A DNA stretch of 64,000 bases from Heyndrickxia sporothermodurans (GCA_016756695.1 CP066701.1:2552001-2616000); one strand, 5' to 3'. Shown: positions 52,481 through 63,436, counted from the first letter of the stretch. A program made the numbers and translations. Notes: a model not told the origin generated them from the sequence alone.

Positions 52481-54025
52481 ATGATTCCTTATAAACATGA
52501 ACCATTCACAGATTTCAGTAAACCGGAAAATCAACAAGCTTTTCAAGAAGGCTTGAAATTAGTAGAAAGCTATTTAGGACAAGATTACCCACTTGTAATT
52601 GGTGGCGAAAGAATAACTACTGAAGATAAAATTGTATCTATTAACCCTGCAGATAAAAGTGAAGTAATTGGACGCGTGTCCAAAGCAAATAAAGAATTAG
52701 CTGAAAAAGCAATGACAACAGCATATGAAACATTTCAAACGTGGAAAAAAGTAAAACCGGAAGTACGGGCGGATATTTTATTTAAAGCAGCTGCAATCGT
52801 ACGTCGTCGTAAGCATGAATTTTCTGCTCTATTAGTAAAGGAAGCAGGTAAGCCTTGGAATGAAGCAGATGCTGATACTGCTGAAGGTATTGACTTCATG
52901 GAATATTATGGTCGCCAAATGTTGAAATTAAAGGATGGCCTTCCTGTTGAAAGCCGTCCCGGTGAGTTTAATCGTTTTGGCTACATTCCTCTAGGAGTAG
53001 GTGTTGTTATTTCTCCATGGAACTTTGCCTTTGCAATTATGGCTGGTACAACGGTTGCGGCACTTGTGACAGGTAATACTGTACTATTAAAACCTGCATC
53101 TGCAACACCTATTATTGCAGCAAAATTTGTTGAAGTTCTTGAAGAAGCGGGACTACCTAAAGGAGTATTAAACTATGTACCGGGTAGCGGCTCTGAAGTG
53201 GGAGATTATTTAGTTGATCATCCAAAAACTCGTTTCATCAGCTTTACTGGATCACGTGATGTAGGTCTACGCATTTATGAGCGTGCATCTAAATTAAACG
53301 AGGGTCAAATTTGGTTGAAACGTGTGATCGCTGAAATGGGCGGAAAAGATACGATTGTTGTTGATGCAGAGGCAGATCTTGAATTAGCAGCTCAATCGAT
53401 CGTTGCATCTTCATTCGGCTTCTCAGGACAAAAATGTTCAGCATGCTCTCGTGCAGTTATTGTTGAGGATGTATATGATAAAGTCCTAAATCGCGCAGTA
53501 GAGTTAACAAAAGAATTAACTGTTGGAAATCCGGTTGATCGTAGTAATTATATGGGACCCGTTGTCGACCAAGCTGCATACGATAAAATTATGAGCTATA
53601 TTGAAATTGGTAAATCAGAAGGCAAATTGATGACTGGTGGAGAAGGCGACGCTTCGAAAGGTTATTTTGTACAACCAACCATTTTTGCCGATGTTGATGA
53701 AAATGCACGTTTAATGAAAGAGGAAATTTTTGGACCTGTTGTTGCATTCTGTAAAGCGAAAGATTTTTCACACGCTATAGACATTGCAAATAACACTGAG
53801 TATGGCTTGACAGGTGCGGTTATCACAACGAATAGAGAACATATGGAACAAGCACGTGAAGATTTCCATGTAGGTAACCTATACTTCAATCGTGGATGCA
53901 CAGGTGCCATCGTTGGCTACCAGCCATTTGGTGGATTTAATATGTCAGGAACTGACTCAAAAGCTGGTGGTCCTGATTACTTGGCACTTCATATGCAAGG
54001 AAAAACAACTTCTGAAATGTTGTAA
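52481..54025 (+). CDS. rocA: 1-pyrroline-5-carboxylate dehydrogenase RocA
   Basis: A 514-aa aldehyde dehydrogenase. ATG 52481 has GGAGGAGG; length equals that of Bacillus RocA (515). The N-terminus YKHEPFTDF is family specific; the NAD site is [18 protein letters not shown], the catalytic Glu is in [12 protein letters not shown] and the catalytic Cys in [15 protein letters not shown]. It oxidises glutamate semialdehyde/P5C to glutamate in arginine, ornithine and proline breakdown. It is the first gene of the roc cluster, 188 nt from the divergent rocR-like gene. Confidence 0.96.
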   Translation: MIPYKHEPFTDFSKPENQQAFQEGLKLVESYLGQDYPLVIGGERITTEDKIVSINPADKSEVIGRVSKANKELAEKAMTTAYETFQTWKKVKPEVRADILFKAAAIVRRRKHEFSALLVKEAGKPWNEADADTAEGIDFMEYYGRQMLKLKDGLPVESRPGEFNRFGYIPLGVGVVISPWNFAFAIMAGTTVAALVTGNTVLLKPASATPIIAAKFVEVLEEAGLPKGVLNYVPGSGSEVGDYLVDHPKTRFISFTGSRDVGLRIYERASKLNEGQIWLKRVIAEMGGKDTIVVDAEADLELAAQSIVASSFGFSGQKCSACSRAVIVEDVYDKVLNRAVELTKELTVGNPVDRSNYMGPVVDQAAYDKIMSYIEIGKSEGKLMTGGEGDASKGYFVQPTIFADVDENARLMKEEIFGPVVAFCKAKDFSHAIDIANNTEYGLTGAVITTNREHMEQAREDFHVGNLYFNRGCTGAIVGYQPFGGFNMSGTDSKAGGPDYLALHMQGKTTSEML

Positions 54026-54045
54026 GTGAAGTTTTGAATTTCATT

Positions 54046-54078
54046 TTTATAAGGGCCTTCTTTTTTGAGAAGGCTCTA
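54046..54078 (+). terminator. rocA terminator
   Basis: Stem GGGCCTTCTT / GAGAAGGCTCT with a T-rich tail, before rocD. Confidence 0.7.
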
Positions 54079-54102
54079 TTTTAAGATAGGGGGGAATTTT
54101 TT

Positions 54103-55296
54103 ATGGTAACAAAGTCGGAGGCAATTATCGAGCAAACGGAAAACTATGGAGCTCATAACTATCATCCACTGCCGGTTGTTATATCTGAAGCTGAAGGTGT
54201 TTGGGTAAAGGATCCAGAGGGTAATAAATACATGGATATGTTAAGTGCTTACTCTGCTGTGAATCAAGGCCATCGTCATCCGAAAATTATTGAAGCGCTT
54301 AAACAACAAGCAGATCGTGTGACTTTAACTTCACGTGCTTTTCATAATGACCAACTTGGTCCATGGTTTGAAAAAGTATGTAAGTTAACGAATAAGGAAA
54401 TGGCATTACCGATGAACACAGGTGCTGAGGCAGTTGAAACCGCCATTAAAGCGGCAAGACGATGGGCATATGATGTAAAAGGTGTAGCAGAGAACCAAGC
54501 TGAAATTATCGGATGTGAAGGTAATTTTCACGGGAGAACAATGACCGCCGTATCCCTATCTTCCGAGGAAGAGTATAAACGGGGATTTGGTCCAATGCTA
54601 CCAGGTATTAAACTTGTCCCATATGGTGACTTAGAAGCTTTAAAAGCGGCCATAACACCAAATACAGCAGCGTTTATTATTGAGCCAATTCAAGGAGAGG
54701 CGGGAATTGTTATTCCACCGGAAGGTTTCTTAAAAGCTGCTTACCAATTATGTAAAGAAAATAATGTATTATTTATTGCAGATGAAATTCAATCAGGCTT
54801 AGCGCGTTCCGGAAAAATGTTTGCATGTGATTGGGAAGATGTCGACCCTGATGTTTATATTCTCGGAAAGGCTCTTGGCGGTGGTGTTTTCCCAATTTCC
54901 TGTGTCGTTGCTAATAAAGATATTTTAGGCGTTTTTAACCCAGGTTCTCACGGTTCTACCTTCGGAGGAAATCCGATGGCCTGTGCTGTTTCCATTGCAG
55001 CTCTAAATGTGCTTGTTGAAGAAAAATTAAGTGAAAAGTCTCTAGAGCTTGGAGAATATTTTATGGGGCAATTAAAAGAAATTCAGAACCCAATTATTAA
55101 AGAAGTGCGCGGTAAAGGATTATTTATTGGTGTTGTTTTAGGAGAGCCTGCAAGAAAATATTGTGAGGCATTAAAATTAGAGGGACTCCTATGTAAAGAA
55201 ACACATGAGAATGTCATTCGTTTTGCGCCGCCACTTGTCATTACAAAAGAAGAACTTGATTGGGCCATTGGACGTATAAAAAAAGTTCTCTCTTAA
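54103..55296 (+). CDS. rocD: Ornithine aminotransferase RocD
   Basis: A 397-aa class III aminotransferase: [58 protein letters not shown] (PLP Asp) and [17 protein letters not shown] with the PLP-binding Lys. It moves the delta-amino group of ornithine to 2-oxoglutarate, giving glutamate semialdehyde, the substrate of RocA. The GGGGGGAA ribosome binding site is strong. It is separated from rocA by a weak terminator and lies 55 nt before rocG. Confidence 0.96.
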   Translation: MVTKSEAIIEQTENYGAHNYHPLPVVISEAEGVWVKDPEGNKYMDMLSAYSAVNQGHRHPKIIEALKQQADRVTLTSRAFHNDQLGPWFEKVCKLTNKEMALPMNTGAEAVETAIKAARRWAYDVKGVAENQAEIIGCEGNFHGRTMTAVSLSSEEEYKRGFGPMLPGIKLVPYGDLEALKAAITPNTAAFIIEPIQGEAGIVIPPEGFLKAAYQLCKENNVLFIADEIQSGLARSGKMFACDWEDVDPDVYILGKALGGGVFPISCVVANKDILGVFNPGSHGSTFGGNPMACAVSIAALNVLVEEKLSEKSLELGEYFMGQLKEIQNPIIKEVRGKGLFIGVVLGEPARKYCEALKLEGLLCKETHENVIRFAPPLVITKEELDWAIGRIKKVLS

Positions 55297-55351
55297 TATT
55301 TCTTGGAAGTTACAGTCTTTCACACGATCATATAGTAAAGAGGAGAATTCG

Positions 55352-56593
55352 ATGGAAAATCTAAATTTATTTACATCTACTCAGGATGTTATTCAGGAAG
55401 CCCTTTCGAAATTGGGATTTAATAATGAGATGTATGAACTGTTAAAAGAACCATTACGAATTTTGACTGTCCGAATGCCAATTAGAATGGATGACGGAAC
55501 GATTAAAGTCTTTACAGGGTATCGTTCTCAACATAATGATGCTGTTGGACCTACAAAAGGGGGAGTTCGCTTTCACCCTGAAGTAAATGAGGATGAAGTA
55601 AAGGCATTATCGATGTGGATGACAATTAAATGTGGAATTGTTGATCTTCCGTATGGCGGAGGAAAAGGTGGAATTGTTTGCGATCCACGAACAATGTCAA
55701 TGGGAGAAATTGAACGATTAAGCCGTGGATATGTTCGTGCGATCAGTCAAATCGTCGGCCCGACAAAAGATATTCCTGCTCCGGATGTGTATACGAACTC
55801 ACAAATTATGGCATGGATGATGGATGAGTATAGTAGTTTGCGTGAAAATGATTCTCCAGGTTTTATTACAGGGAAACCGATTGTACTTGGCGGGTCTGAA
55901 GGCCGGGATAAAGCAACAGCACAAGGTGTGACCATCTGCATTGAAGAGGCAGCTAAGAAAAAAGGATTTGATTTAAAGGGCGCGCGTGTTGTCATTCAAG
56001 GCTTCGGAAATGCAGGTAGCTTTCTAGCGAAGTTTCTCCATGATGAAGGTGCAAAGGTCATCGGAATTTCCGATGCATACGGTGCCCTGCACGATCCTAA
56101 TGGTTTAGATATCGATTATTTACTTGATCGTCGTGATAGTTTTGGGACGGTAACGACATTATTTGAAAACACGATAACGAATAAAGAACTTTTAGAACTT
56201 GATTGTGATATTTTAGTTCCGGCTGCAATTTCAAATCAAATTACTTCGGAAAATGCTAGTAATATTAGAGCATCCATCGTTGTTGAGGCAGCCAATGGAC
56301 CTACAACAGCAGAAGCTACAAAAATCCTAACAGAAAGAGGAATTCTACTAGTGCCGGATGTTCTTGCGAGCTCTGGTGGTGTAACGGTTTCTTACTTTGA
56401 ATGGGTACAAAATAACCAAGGGTATTACTGGACAGAAGATGAAGTAAATGAAAAGTTACGAAAAAAACTTGTAGATGCCTTTAATAATGTATATACAACT
56501 GCAGAGACACGTAAACTTAATATGCGTTTAGCAGCGTATATGGTTGGATTAAGAAACGCTGCTGAAGCGTCCAAGTTTAGAGGTTGGATATAA
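55352..56593 (+). CDS. rocG: NAD-specific glutamate dehydrogenase (RocG/GudB type)
   Basis: A 413-aa glutamate dehydrogenase: RMPIRMDDGTIKVFTGYRSQ, VGPTKGGVRFHPEVNEDEVK, LPYGGGKGGIVCDPRTMS with the catalytic Lys, PAPDVYTNSQIMAW and the NAD fold VVIQGFGNAGSFLAKFL. It deaminates glutamate to 2-oxoglutarate, completing arginine/ornithine use. The position after rocA and rocD supports rocG; separation from gudB by sequence alone is not certain. An IS1182 element starts 15 nt after the stop. Confidence 0.94.
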   Translation: MENLNLFTSTQDVIQEALSKLGFNNEMYELLKEPLRILTVRMPIRMDDGTIKVFTGYRSQHNDAVGPTKGGVRFHPEVNEDEVKALSMWMTIKCGIVDLPYGGGKGGIVCDPRTMSMGEIERLSRGYVRAISQIVGPTKDIPAPDVYTNSQIMAWMMDEYSSLRENDSPGFITGKPIVLGGSEGRDKATAQGVTICIEEAAKKKGFDLKGARVVIQGFGNAGSFLAKFLHDEGAKVIGISDAYGALHDPNGLDIDYLLDRRDSFGTVTTLFENTITNKELLELDCDILVPAAISNQITSENASNIRASIVVEAANGPTTAEATKILTERGILLVPDVLASSGGVTVSYFEWVQNNQGYYWTEDEVNEKLRKKLVDAFNNVYTTAETRKLNMRLAAYMVGLRNAAEASKFRGWI

Positions 56594-56608
56594 TCGATAA
56601 TTGAATGA

Positions 56609-58444
56609 AAAAAGAGGCTGGGACATAACTAGCTTCAAATAGTGAAAAAGGTGAATTTGAGTGTACTCAAATTCACCTTTTTCTTTTTTTTACGTGTAAT
56701 TCTTCTATTACCTTAGTTGTTGGGCAGTGTATTTTCTTAAATTCACTGCCATTAATGCAAAGCCCATTTCATTTTCTACCTTCGATTTTCCTCGTACGGA
56801 AAATCGTGTGAAACGCAAATTAGCCTTCAAGAATCCAAAAACTGGTTCCACATCGATTTTGCGTTTTCGATAGATCGCACCCGTTCTCTCTTCTGAAAGC
56901 TTCGTTCTTACATATTCTTTTTGTTGTTCCCATGTTTCATTCACCATTCGTTTTCGATTGTTGCCTTCTTTTGCTTTGGTACAGGAGGAACGGAATGGGC
57001 AGTCCGAACAGTCTTCGCACTCGTAGATTTTAAACTTCCGTTGGAATCCTGTACGATCAGTACGGACAGAATAATCGTGAAATGTAAGATGTTTCTGGTT
57101 TGGACATGTATAGGTATCTGTTTCTTCATCGTACGGCCAGTTGTCTGGATTGAATAGGTTTTGTTTGTAGGTTTTCTTTTTTTCCTTCATATACAGCGTA
57201 TAAGGAATAAGTGCTTCACGTTTTCTGTTCAAAAGGATATCATTATAATTTTCTTCACTACCATAACTTGCATCTGTGACGATGTGTTCCGGTAACTCGA
57301 AATAATCCTGCTCAATCTCATCTAGAAAGGGAATTAACGTACGTGTGTCTGTTGGGTTTGAGAATAATCCATAGGCAAGCGCATATTGACCTTCCGTTGC
57401 GATTTGTGTATTATAACCAGCCTTCAATTGTCCATTTTTCATATAATCATCTTTCATTCGCATAAATGTCGCATCTGGATCTGTTTTAGAATAGCTATTA
57501 CGTGTACCAAAGATTTCAAGGTCTCGTTGGTATTTCTGTTTTCGTACGATAAAATCAATCAACTGTTTACGCACTTTTTTCGGATATTTGCGTTCATTTC
57601 TTAAAGCTTTTCGTTCTGGAACATCCGATGATGCTTCAATTTGTTTATCATACTCGTTTACGACATCATCCACTTTTTGAACCAATTGAGCGAGCTCTTC
57701 CAATGATAACTGTTCATCGCTTTCACGTTCGATTTCAGGTATGATTTCATTCTCAAGAAGCTCATCATATAGCTGGTTTGACTTTTCAATTAAACTTTGA
57801 TGATACTTCTCAATCGACTTCTTCCAGACAAACGTAAATTTATTTGCATTCGCTTCAATCTTTGTACCATCGATAAAAATTGCTTCTTGATCGATCAGTT
57901 TTTCTTCAATTAATTGGCAACGGAATTGGACGAAACATTGGCGAATTAAATTTTTCACTTCTGGTTGAACACGGAATCGGTTGATTGTTCGGTAGCTTGG
58001 TTCATGCCCTTGAGCTAGCCACATCATACGGATACTGTCTTTTAATAGGGCTTCAATTTTTCGCCCTGAAAAAACAGATTGCGTGTAGGCACATAAGATA
58101 ATTTTAAGCATCATGCGTGGATGGTAGGCAGGACAGCCATCATTTCTCTGAAATGATTCGAACGCTTCATGAGGGATACTTTCAACTAAATGATGAACAT
58201 GGAAGGCAATATCATTTTTTTGTAACTTTACTTCTAAATCTAAAGGCAAAACTAATTGATTCATGGTATAATTTTTAAACATAAGGATCCTTCTTTCTGA
58301 TTTTATTTGGTGTGGTAACTTAATTTTATCAGAAGTGGTCCTTATTTTTATTCAAAAAATAATCAAAGCCGGTGAAATTTTACTCGTCGTAAAAATTCAC
58401 CGGCTTTTTCATCTCAGAGGTGGGTTTTGTCCCAGCCTCTTTTT
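56609..58444 (-). mobile_element. IS1182-family insertion sequence
   Basis: The ends share AAAAAGAGGCTGGGACA (left 56609-56625, right inverted at 58428-58444). Just inside each end is a long hairpin: GGTGAATTTGAGT / ACTCAAATTCACC near 56650-56683 and AAAGCCGGTGAA / TTCACCGGCTTT near 58366-58407. It encodes one intact transposase. It lies between rocG and yuzA, one base from the yuzA stop. No obvious target duplication. Confidence 0.88.
56708..58282 (-). CDS. IS1182-family transposase
   Basis: A 524-aa DDE transposase. The N-terminal DUF772-type region (AFESFQRNDGCPAYHPRMML, SIRMMWLAQGHEPSYRTINR) is followed by FIDGTKIEANANKFTFVWKK (first Asp), HIVTDASYGSEENYNDIL (second Asp), a Cys cluster (YECEDCSDCPFRSSC) and the C-terminal EERTGAIYRKRKIDVEPVFG with the catalytic Glu. 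The frame is unbroken, unlike most other transposases of this window, so the element is probably young or active. Confidence 0.92.
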   Translation of the reverse strand: MFKNYTMNQLVLPLDLEVKLQKNDIAFHVHHLVESIPHEAFESFQRNDGCPAYHPRMMLKIILCAYTQSVFSGRKIEALLKDSIRMMWLAQGHEPSYRTINRFRVQPEVKNLIRQCFVQFRCQLIEEKLIDQEAIFIDGTKIEANANKFTFVWKKSIEKYHQSLIEKSNQLYDELLENEIIPEIERESDEQLSLEELAQLVQKVDDVVNEYDKQIEASSDVPERKALRNERKYPKKVRKQLIDFIVRKQKYQRDLEIFGTRNSYSKTDPDATFMRMKDDYMKNGQLKAGYNTQIATEGQYALAYGLFSNPTDTRTLIPFLDEIEQDYFELPEHIVTDASYGSEENYNDILLNRKREALIPYTLYMKEKKKTYKQNLFNPDNWPYDEETDTYTCPNQKHLTFHDYSVRTDRTGFQRKFKIYECEDCSDCPFRSSCTKAKEGNNRKRMVNETWEQQKEYVRTKLSEERTGAIYRKRKIDVEPVFGFLKANLRFTRFSVRGKSKVENEMGFALMAVNLRKYTAQQLR

Positions 58445-58445
58445 A

Positions 58446-58676
58446 TTACCTATTAGTTCTTGCTTCCGGAGAGCGTTCAAACTCTTCAATCGGTTTAAAT
58501 AAAATACCTAAATTAATCAACCCGGCAATTCCTACTAGCCCATAAATAATACGAGTTAATATCGTTGTATTACCAAAAATAGAAGCAACTAAATTAAAAT
58601 GAAAAAATCCGATGAGACCCCAATTGATCGCTCCGATAATTGTCAATACTAATGCAATTCGTTGAATGGCACCCAT
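58446..58676 (-). CDS. yuzA: DUF378 membrane protein YuzA
   Basis: A 76-aa protein with two membrane helices. The DUF378 signature is LVLTIIGAINWGLIGFFHFN, followed by IIYGLVGIAGLINLGILFKP and a charged tail. AAAGGAGGAAT ribosome binding site. B. subtilis yuzA lies near yugI and pgi, in agreement with the context here. Function unknown. Confidence 0.9.
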   Translation of the reverse strand: MGAIQRIALVLTIIGAINWGLIGFFHFNLVASIFGNTTILTRIIYGLVGIAGLINLGILFKPIEEFERSPEARTNR

Positions 58677-58757
58677 CTAATTCCTCCTTTCGAGCTTAGT
58701 TTGAATCATATACATAAAATTTATTCATTTGGTCATCATTAACCTTGAGTATAAGCT

Positions 58758-58796
58758 TAGTTTCTTGAAAAAATGAAGGGCATTCGATAAAGTGAA
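58758..58796 (+). promoter_or_regulatory. Possible original pgi promoter
   Basis: TTGAAA, 17 nt and TAAAGT lie about 30 nt left of the IS110 insertion and point towards pgi, from which they are now separated by 1.77 kb. Confidence 0.35.
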
Positions 58797-58941
58797 TAAA
58801 GTAGTTGAAAATCTTTTATTGGAGCATTCCTGTTAGAAGGATTTTCGGGGACTTGAACAAAAAGAGCCCTCTTGGTATGATGCGGGGTGTCAAATCGTCG
58901 ATGAATTGACCCCTAATTTGTTAACCAAGGAGGACTCCATA

Positions 58942-60213
58942 ATGGATTTTAAACAAAATCAGAAAATTAATCAAGTCACCGAAAAAACACTCGTTGTAGG
59001 GATCGATATCGCAAAGCGGACACATTACGCTTGCTTTGTAGACGATCGTGGCCGGGTGCTCCAAAAGTCTTTCTCAGTTTATCAATCTAATAACGGCTTT
59101 GAGTATTTATATCAACGTATTTTGACTGAAATGAAAGAAAGCGAAAAGACAGAAGTCATTGTCGGGATTGAACCTACTGGCCATTACTGGCTAAATTTAG
59201 CCTATTTCCTTGAAGAACGAGGCATTTCCTTAGTCATGACGAATCCGATGCATGTCAAACGGTCAAAAGAGTTGGATGACAATCTGCCAACCAAACATGA
59301 CCGTAAAGATGCACTGGTAATCGCTCGTCTTGTAAAGGATGGACGCTTTAGTTATCCGCGAATCCTCAAAGGGATGGAAGCTGAACTTCGTGCTGGTTCT
59401 ACATTCCGTAGTAAATTGACTGAGGAGCTAGGAGCCGTCAAAAACATGATAATTCGCTGGTTAGATCGCTATTTTCCAGAGTTCGTTCAAGTATTTCCGT
59501 CATTCGGAAAAATGGCTATGGACGCACTTGAATGCACTCCATTTCCAAGTGATCTTCACCAGAAACACCCGGATGAAGTGTTATCCCTTTATCGAAAGGT
59601 CGAGGGACTAAAATCCCCCAAAGACCAAAAGCAGTGCGCCTTATCGAAGTCGACTAGCTCTATCGGAGTAACGGAAGGATGTGAGATACCGTATTGAAAT
59701 AGCCACACTTGTCCGCCGTTACCACCAGCTAGAAAAAGATATTGAGGGTATTACGGAGCGCTTAGTTGAGCTTGTAAAAATGTCAGTAGAATACGAATGG
59801 CTGTCAACGGTACCAGGGCTTGGAGATACGACAATCGTTGACCTATTAGCTGAAATCGGAAGTTTTTCACACTACGAAGATCCACGCCAACTAATCAAAC
59901 TCGCGGGATTAACGTTACGTGAAAATTCCTCTGGTATGCACAAAGGGCAAAAACGAATCTCTAAACGGGTAGAAGAAAGCTACGCGCTCTCCTGTTCCGA
60001 GTCATGATGCCGATGATCCGCCACAATGAAGCTTTTAGAAAGCTACATGAGTATTACACGAACCGTCAGGTTAATCCTTTACGCAAGAAACAATCCATCG
60101 TGGTTCTATGCGGTAAACTGTTAAAAGTATTACATGGAATTAGCACTAAGCACAAAGCGTTTGACGCACAGCGAATGATGAGGGATATTCCAAGTCTCTT
60201 AGAGGCAGCTTAA
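58942..60213 (+). pseudogene. IS110 DEDD transposase (copy 2), frameshifted
   Basis: Same domains as copy 1: RuvC-like half with VVGIDIAKRTHYACFV, VGIEPTGHYW and KHDRKDALVIA intact to about 59640, then the frame change at the same C5 run. Copy 2 lacks two dinucleotides that copy 1 has (near 59650 and 59684), so the SSIGVTEGC segment is read in the first frame here, and it has a one-base-shorter G run near 59966. Its C-terminus DIPSLLEAA is intact, unlike copy 1. A composite of both copies would give one uninterrupted gene except at the C run. Confidence 0.85.
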
Positions 60214-60580
60214 ATCCCTACAGCCCCTTAACTAGACCTAGACAACAGGATGACACGGAGAAGCTGGCATTATTTTCACCATTCGACCTAGAGTCCCTAT
60301 AGGAGCTTCGCTAGCCTCTGCCTTATGACTAGACCGAACGAAGGAATGTAGGCACATAGATGCCCAGAGACATGGGAGGGTACGTCATCATAAGCTACGC
60401 AGAGATCCATTGTGCATCGTATAATTCCCTATCACTACTTTCCATCATTATCCAGTAGTGACCGCGTAGCGTACCTATTTATTGGAATAGTTTCACATAT
60501 TATGAAAATAAAGTTAGGGTCCGTGTCGAAAAATATTTTTTTGACACCCTACCAACGGGTCAAACCGTTGATGTATCAAC
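60214..60580 (+). ncRNA. Candidate IS110 bridge RNA region (copy 2)
   Basis: Identical to 17800-18170 as far as I can compare, including TATAGGAG at 60298-60305. It has no ORF. It separates the transposase from pgi and may also supply transcription into pgi. RNA function is inferred. Confidence 0.35.
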
Positions 60581-60602
60581 ATTTATAGAGGGAGGAATCT
60601 CT

Positions 60603-61952
60603 ATGACACATATTCAATTTGATTATTCAAAAGCGTTATCCTTTTTTGGTGAGCATGAACTAACAAATTTAGAACCGGCGGTAAAGGCTGCCCACCAATC
60701 TTTACATAATAAAACTGGTGCAGGAAATGACTTTTTAGGTTGGATAGATCTTCCTGTAGAATATGATAAAGAAGAATTTCAACGGATATTAAATGCTTCG
60801 GAAAAAATTAAAAATGATTCGGATGTCCTATTAGTTATAGGAATTGGCGGTTCATATTTAGGGGCACGTGCGGCCATTGAAATGTTAAATCATAGTTTTT
60901 ATAATACGCAATCAAAAGACAAACGAAAAACTCCGCAAATACTATTTGTAGGAAACAATATTAGTTCATCATATATGACTGATGTAATTGATCTTTTAGA
61001 AGGAAAAGATTTTTCAATTAATGTTATATCAAAATCAGGTACAACTACAGAACCTGCGATTGCATTCCGTATTTTTAGTAAGCTATTGAAGAAGAAATAC
61101 GGTGAGGAAGGTGCGAAACATCGTATCTTTGCAACGACAGATAAAGCAAAAGGCGCATTAAAAACATTGGCTAATGAGGAAGGTTATGAAACATTTGTTA
61201 TTCCTGATGATGTCGGTGGACGGTACTCCGTATTAACCGCTGTTGGCTTGCTTCCAATTGCCGTTAGTGGTGTGAATATTCAAGAGATGATGGATGGGGC
61301 AGCACAAGCAAGAAGTGATTTCAATAATGAAAATATAAAAGAAAATATTGCTTATCAATATGCGGCTGTTCGTAATGTTCTTTATAATAAAGGAAAAACG
61401 ATTGAAATGTTGATTAATTATGAACCGGGATTACAATATTTTTCTGAATGGTGGAAGCAATTATTTGGAGAAAGTGAAGGAAAGGACCAAAAAGGAATTT
61501 TTCCTTCCTCTGCTAATTTCTCGACTGATTTGCATTCGTTAGGTCAATACATTCAAGAAGGCCGTCGTGACTTATTTGAAACAGTCATTAAAGTGGCTAA
61601 AGCTAGACATGAGTTAGTGATTGAAGAAGAAGAACATGATTTAGACGGCCTTAATTATCTTGCAGGAAAAACCGTTGATTTCGTCAATAATAAAGCATTT
61701 GAAGGAACTCTATTAGCACATACAGACGGAAATGTTCCTAATTTAATCGTAGAAATTCCAGAAATGAATGCCTACACATTCGGATATTTAGTCTATTTCT
61801 TTGAAAAAGCTTGTGCAATAAGCGGATATCTTCTCGGTGTAAATCCATTCGATCAACCTGGGGTTGAGGCATATAAAGTAAATATGTTTGCGCTTCTTGG
61901 AAAACCAGGATACGAAGCTAAAAAGGCTGAATTAGAAAATAGATTAAAATAA
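60603..61952 (+). CDS. pgi: Glucose-6-phosphate isomerase
   Basis: A 449-aa phosphoglucose isomerase: [59 protein letters not shown], the catalytic Glu/His region [20 protein letters not shown], and [20 protein letters not shown] near the C-terminus with the catalytic Lys. It interconverts glucose-6-phosphate and fructose-6-phosphate. Length is the same as in Bacillus. The ribosome binding site GGGAGGAATCT abuts the right end of IS110 copy 2, so the gene's own promoter has been displaced. Confidence 0.97.
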   Translation: MTHIQFDYSKALSFFGEHELTNLEPAVKAAHQSLHNKTGAGNDFLGWIDLPVEYDKEEFQRILNASEKIKNDSDVLLVIGIGGSYLGARAAIEMLNHSFYNTQSKDKRKTPQILFVGNNISSSYMTDVIDLLEGKDFSINVISKSGTTTEPAIAFRIFSKLLKKKYGEEGAKHRIFATTDKAKGALKTLANEEGYETFVIPDDVGGRYSVLTAVGLLPIAVSGVNIQEMMDGAAQARSDFNNENIKENIAYQYAAVRNVLYNKGKTIEMLINYEPGLQYFSEWWKQLFGESEGKDQKGIFPSSANFSTDLHSLGQYIQEGRRDLFETVIKVAKARHELVIEEEEHDLDGLNYLAGKTVDFVNNKAFEGTLLAHTDGNVPNLIVEIPEMNAYTFGYLVYFFEKACAISGYLLGVNPFDQPGVEAYKVNMFALLGKPGYEAKKAELENRLK

Positions 61953-61980
61953 AAAATCCCCAATTGGGGATTTTTTTATT
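61950..61980 (+). terminator. pgi terminator
   Basis: Stem AAAATCCCC / GGGGATTTT around AATT, with a T-run. Confidence 0.88.
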
Positions 61981-62036
61981 AAAGAATATGATTGTACTTT
62001 ATGAGAGAAGCTAAGAAAAAAGGGGTGCGATCATCC

Positions 62037-62441
62037 ATGTATAAAATTCCCTCAAAAATTGAAGGAAAGCAATTTCAGCTGTATAAGCTTGAGCAACTTT
62101 TAAAACCAAAAGGTTATTCCATTGGTGGTGGTTGGGACTATGATCAAGGCTATTTTGATATGAAAATGGCGAATGATGATGGCTATCAATTTTTAAGAGT
62201 TCCATTCACTCCAGTCGATGGTCAGCTTGATACAAGAGGTGTAGTTGTTCAACTCGGGATCCCATTTATTTTGAATCATGTTTATCAAAATGACGTTGAC
62301 GACGATGCGGGTGTAGGTTACGCCGCGGCAGCCTTTGATCAATTTGCTGAGCCGAAAGATGAAGATGGGAATATCCCTAAAAAATATATCGACTATGGAA
62401 AAGAATTAGTCCGTGAATTAGAACATATTCTATTTTCTTAA
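62037..62441 (+). CDS. yugN: YugN-like protein
   Basis: A 134-aa protein of the YugN-like family: GYSIGGGWDYDQGYFDMKMA, GYQFLRVPFTPVDGQLDTRG, LGIPFILNHVYQNDVDDDAG. ATG 62037 is taken with AAAGGGGTG upstream. It has no membrane segment. It lies between pgi and yugO as in B. subtilis. Function unknown. The stop is 3 nt from the convergent yugO stop. Confidence 0.9.
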   Translation: MYKIPSKIEGKQFQLYKLEQLLKPKGYSIGGGWDYDQGYFDMKMANDDGYQFLRVPFTPVDGQLDTRGVVVQLGIPFILNHVYQNDVDDDAGVGYAAAAFDQFAEPKDEDGNIPKKYIDYGKELVRELEHILFS

Positions 62442-62443
62442 GT

Positions 62444-63436
62444 TCATTTAGAGATAACAAGGAGCTCATCATCGTTCGTAATTTTACGGTTGAGGGGAGG
62501 ATTAATCATCGTATCCTCTCCTGTTTTTAATCCAATGAGTAATTTTCGATCCTCTTGTAAAAGATTACCTAATGCTTGAAATGTTAAACCAACCCATTCT
62601 GGTTTGATAGGAATAAATGTTAAATGATTGTCATTTAAATGATCCATCATTGAGAGGATAGTTTCTGACATTCCGTGAGAGAGGATACTATTCATCATTA
62701 CGTATGATGTCTGCATATTCGTTTGAACAACTTCATTTGCGCCTCCTCGTTTCGCGTTCAAGAAGTTTTCGATCGTTAAAATTTCAACTGTACAATACAC
62801 ATCTGGATTAATACCTTTAACAGCAAGTAATGTCAAAATTGTCCCCATATCAGCATGTATTTCTGTTTTATGTTGATCAGAAGTAATTAGCACAAAATCC
62901 GCGTAGGCAATATTTGCTTTTTTCAAAACTTCATCAATATAAGGTTTTCCTCTAATAAAGTGAACTTGGCGGTTTAGATATGGATTTTGGTCAAGTGTAT
63001 CGTCGATTAAGACGATGGGATGTTGATTATGCGTTTGTAATAATTGTTGAATTACACTTTTAGATCGCCCATTCCATCCGATGATAATGATATGATTTTT
63101 TCCGTTAAACATCGTTTTTCCTTTTATATGAGAATTTTGTAATCTGATTGTTGATGCAGCAAGTGATGCGAAATATGCGGATACTAAGCCCGCCCCGACA
63201 AACACAAGAAGGATTCCTAGAAGTCTTCCTTTAATCGTTACAGGATAGACATCTCCATACCCAACTGTTGCCGTTGTAATCACTGCCCACCAAATACCAA
63301 CGAAAATGGAGGGAAACGATTTCGGTTCGATAAAATGGATAGCCGCTCCGAAAAAGATAATAACTGAGATAGCTAATAATAATACCCTCAAAATAACCGG
63401 CCAACGAAGAAATCGGTAATAGAATTGCTGAAACAT
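62444..63436 (-). CDS. yugO: Potassium channel YugO
   Basis: A 330-aa two-helix K+ channel with a regulatory RCK domain. ATG 63436 follows AAAGGAG. First helix LRVLLLAISVIIFFGAAIHF, pore TTATVGYGD (selectivity filter), second helix GRLLGILLVFVGAGLVSAYF, then the Rossmann RCK-N domain (NHIIIIGWNGRSKSVIQQLL) and RCK-C. YugO passes K+ in metabolic stress and carries electrical signals in B. subtilis biofilms. The whole domain set is present. It is transcribed alone on the minus strand. Confidence 0.94.
   Translation of the reverse strand: MFQQFYYRFLRWPVILRVLLLAISVIIFFGAAIHFIEPKSFPSIFVGIWWAVITTATVGYGDVYPVTIKGRLLGILLVFVGAGLVSAYFASLAASTIRLQNSHIKGKTMFNGKNHIIIIGWNGRSKSVIQQLLQTHNQHPIVLIDDTLDQNPYLNRQVHFIRGKPYIDEVLKKANIAYADFVLITSDQHKTEIHADMGTILTLLAVKGINPDVYCTVEILTIENFLNAKRGGANEVVQTNMQTSYVMMNSILSHGMSETILSMMDHLNDNHLTFIPIKPEWVGLTFQALGNLLQEDRKLLIGLKTGEDTMINPPLNRKITNDDELLVISK

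Larger units (their letters stand above)
58821..60594 (+). mobile_element. IS110-family insertion sequence, copy 2 (1774 bp)
   Basis: Second copy of the element at 16406-18182, nearly identical over its whole length including the 5' leader and the long 3' non-coding region. Left junction TATT-GGAG, right junction GGAG-GAATCT; the right end merges with the pgi ribosome binding site. Removing the IS restores GGAGGAATCTCT before the pgi ATG. Confidence 0.9.
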
